Assembly (NCBI GenBank): GCA_937934165.1
Contig: CALGZX010000032.1
Span: forward strand, 1 to 6,382
Source of the DNA: an uncultured Collinsella sp.
GTDB lineage: Bacteria > Actinomycetota > Coriobacteriia > Coriobacteriales > Coriobacteriaceae
DNA: 6,382 nt
Reading direction: 5' to 3'
This document shows positions 5,013 to 6,382 of the stretch, in pieces. Every line of letters begins with the position of its first letter. Positions within the stretch are counted from its first letter, which is position 1. The notes beneath the pieces are model-generated. The model was not told the DNA's origin, made no database searches, and saw nothing but the letters and a program-made list of their open reading frames with translations. A program made the position numbers and the translations under genes.

Positions 5013-6170
5013 ATGGACGAAATCGTCTGCGCAAACACCGCATTCCGCTACTGGCGCTGCCCACCGCAGGTGCATGACCTCTACCCGCGCCTACCCAGCT
5101 CCGATGACGGCTGGCGGGCCCTATCCCAAGCCCCTTTCGTAACCGATGTCCTCAAGACCCCGATTATCGCTGTTGCTTCGCCAGGTTGTTGTAATCACCA
5201 CTCGGGATTGCGCTCCACTATTCGCTGGGAAGGGGCTTCGGATACCGGCACAACAACCGACACTCATTTAGGCTTTAGCGTCACCAATCCGCTTAACACG
5301 TTATTTACTATGACACGCTTTGTGTCCCAAATAGATCTCGTACTGGCTATGTACGAACTTTGCGGCTGGTTTTCTGTTTTCGAGCCGACCCCCGCTGTCG
5401 AAATGCAGTTAAAAATCGCGTTAAAGGAGAATCGCAATTCCAGCACGCAGAATCTGTTCGAACTTGGAGAAGGCGAAGACGAGATTCCTTGGAAACGAGT
5501 TTATGCCCGCACAACCGTAAAGGTCCCAGCAAATGAAGGCCAAACGAACAATCACGAGGATGGAAGAGAGGTTACGAAACTCAAAGGTACTTCGCTTTGG
5601 ATGAGAAAGCCACTCATCGAACTGAGCGACTTGCATCGATTCGCCGAAAAGGTCAAAAGTCAAATGTGGGGAAAGCAGTTTTATGATGCCGCTCAGCAGG
5701 TTATCGGCATTGCTGCATCTCCACTCGAGGTCGCGGGGGTCCTGCTTCTAAGTCGTTCTCGAAGTCTAGGTGGTTCAGGATTCAGATACGTATACCTCAA
5801 CGATTTAACCCCTCTATCCGAGGAAGCCCAAAGCATCGCAGGTCAAAAGGTTTGCTACGGTGACATCGTGATTGTAAACCCAATCCTAATGAAGGCAGCA
5901 ATTATCGAAATCCAAGGTGAGGTCATCCATGGGTCAGGCGCGGTACTTGACCAAGATGCGGAGCGCATGACTGCGCTCCAGAGCATGGATTTCGATGTGT
6001 TCCTGGTAACCCACGATATGCTTAACGACAAAAAACAGCTAGACGCCATAGTCAAAAGCGTCTGCAGTCGTTTGGGGATTCGATATAAAGCCAAATCCGA
6101 GGCAATGAAGCGCGCCGAGACGCGACTACGAGCAAATGTTCTGTGCAACTGGTTGGAACTCGGAAATTAG
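5013..6170 (+). CDS. Coriobacteriia-type protein with DUF559/Vsr-like nuclease C-terminus
   Basis: The start of this 385-aa protein is set by AGGGGAGG (5001-5008) four bases before ATG 5013. The N-terminal half has NTAFRYWRCPPQV (8-20) and a helical IDLVLAMYELCGWFSVF (107-123), a layout I associate with a multicopy Coriobacteriia family ending in a DUF559-like endonuclease domain. The C-terminal half shows SPLE (237-240), GDIVI with D284, IIEIQGEVIH with E299 and Q301 (297-306), then DQDAERMTALQSMDFDVFLVT (313-333). This matches the PD-(D/E)xK pattern of Vsr/DUF559-type nucleases (D...ExD-G-x-x-H...D-x-x-R...L...G-x-x-v), but with Gln in place of the usual Asp/Lys after E299. DNA or RNA cleavage in defence or a toxin role (AbiEi-like) is inferred. 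The segment between 130 and 235 is polar and unlike anything I know. Codon composition drops in GC after about residue 50. It stands alone between the tRNA and the inverted-repeat element. Confidence 0.65.
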   Translation: MDEIVCANTAFRYWRCPPQVHDLYPRLPSSDDGWRALSQAPFVTDVLKTPIIAVASPGCCNHHSGLRSTIRWEGASDTGTTTDTHLGFSVTNPLNTLFTMTRFVSQIDLVLAMYELCGWFSVFEPTPAVEMQLKIALKENRNSSTQNLFELGEGEDEIPWKRVYARTTVKVPANEGQTNNHEDGREVTKLKGTSLWMRKPLIELSDLHRFAEKVKSQMWGKQFYDAAQQVIGIAASPLEVAGVLLLSRSRSLGGSGFRYVYLNDLTPLSEEAQSIAGQKVCYGDIVIVNPILMKAAIIEIQGEVIHGSGAVLDQDAERMTALQSMDFDVFLVTHDMLNDKKQLDAIVKSVCSRLGIRYKAKSEAMKRAETRLRANVLCNWLELGN

Positions 6171-6223
6171 CCGGCGACAAGGCGCTAGAACGACCTAGTT
6201 TTCCTGCTAGTGAATTAGTATCA
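6171..6223 (+). other. Short spacer after the nuclease-like gene
   Basis: The spacer holds CTAG-containing sequence (CTAG at 6195-6198 and 6207-6210) but no hairpin followed by a T-tract, so no terminator is called for the preceding gene. Confidence 0.3.
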
Positions 6224-6382
6224 TTTCAAAACCATGCCGGATTACGGGGCTGGACCCGGACCGGCCGTCCATGCCCTGCATTTCGCTGAATGCGCAAGTC
6301 GTCTACCTGCGGTTTTGATTTATCGATTACGGCATGCTCGGGGGTTCCCGGCCCGGCCCCGTAAACCGGCATGGGTTTAAAA
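6224..6382. repeat. 159-bp imperfect inverted-repeat element (MITE-like or structured RNA)
   Basis: The left arm 6224-6259 and right arm 6347-6382 are inverted copies matching at 30 of 36 positions; both contain CCATGCCGG and TTACGGGG when read outside-in. The match continues in register with a second block, CATGCC (6270-6275 against 6331-6336). The centre holds a smaller hairpin (GCATT 6278-6282 with AATGC 6289-6293). The motif GATTACGG occurs twice in direct orientation (6240-6247 and 6325-6332). No open reading frame of note lies inside. It resembles a miniature inverted-repeat element or a long structured RNA; the right end coincides with the window edge, so the true boundary and any target duplication cannot be seen. 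Confidence 0.65.

Noticed and set aside
4635..5075. 146-codon minus-strand reading frame across the tRNA terminator and leader region
   Set aside because: It runs through the intrinsic terminator and promoter region, has no recognisable domain, and overlaps the true start of the 5013 gene.
1..6382. CRISPR array, integrase or transposase
   Set aside because: No regularly spaced direct repeats and no recombinase or DDE motifs were found in any forward or reverse reading frame examined.

Overview
The window looks like a piece of a high-GC Gram-positive gut actinobacterium, most likely a Coriobacteriia member such as Collinsella. This is inferred, not searched. The supporting features are a GC-rich sortase-anchored surface protein ending in LPKTA plus a hydrophobic tail, strong AAGGAGG-type ribosome binding sites, and a 385-residue FRYWRCPP...YELCG...nuclease-like protein of a type I associate with Coriobacteriia.

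Layout from left to right. (1) Positions 1-1083 hold the 3' part of a cell-wall-anchored beta-solenoid surface protein, open at the left window edge. (2) Composition then turns sharply AT-rich, and a lone AbiU2-like HEPN protein follows (1178-1996), with a 16-bp stem-loop starting directly after its stop codon. (3) A 243-bp gap carries a TTGACA promoter candidate and an 8-bp operator-like dyad. (4) Two bicistronic toxin-antitoxin-like modules come next: an 88-aa protein with a DUF4160 protein (TAATG overlap), then a 61-aa protein with a Doc-type Fic protein (ATGA overlap). The two upstream partners share the same ribosome binding site block and the same first 11 codons, then diverge completely, so the second looks like a mosaic of the first. 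(5) A DUF3825 protein follows in the same direction. (6) tRNA-Val(CAC) has its own promoter candidate and a very clear intrinsic terminator. (7) A 385-aa protein with a DUF559/Vsr-like nuclease C-terminus follows, preceded by a promoter region full of dyads. (8) The right edge holds a roughly 159-bp imperfect inverted-repeat element with 36-nt arms that are 30/36 complementary.

Taken together, 1178-6170 reads as an accessory defence/toxin-antitoxin cluster beside a surface protein gene and around a tRNA gene. No integrase, transposase or att duplication is visible. The most unusual points are the shared 5' module of the two putative antitoxins, the orphan HEPN protein with its adjacent structured region, and the long inverted-repeat element at the end. 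All protein functions are read from motifs by eye; no database search was possible.
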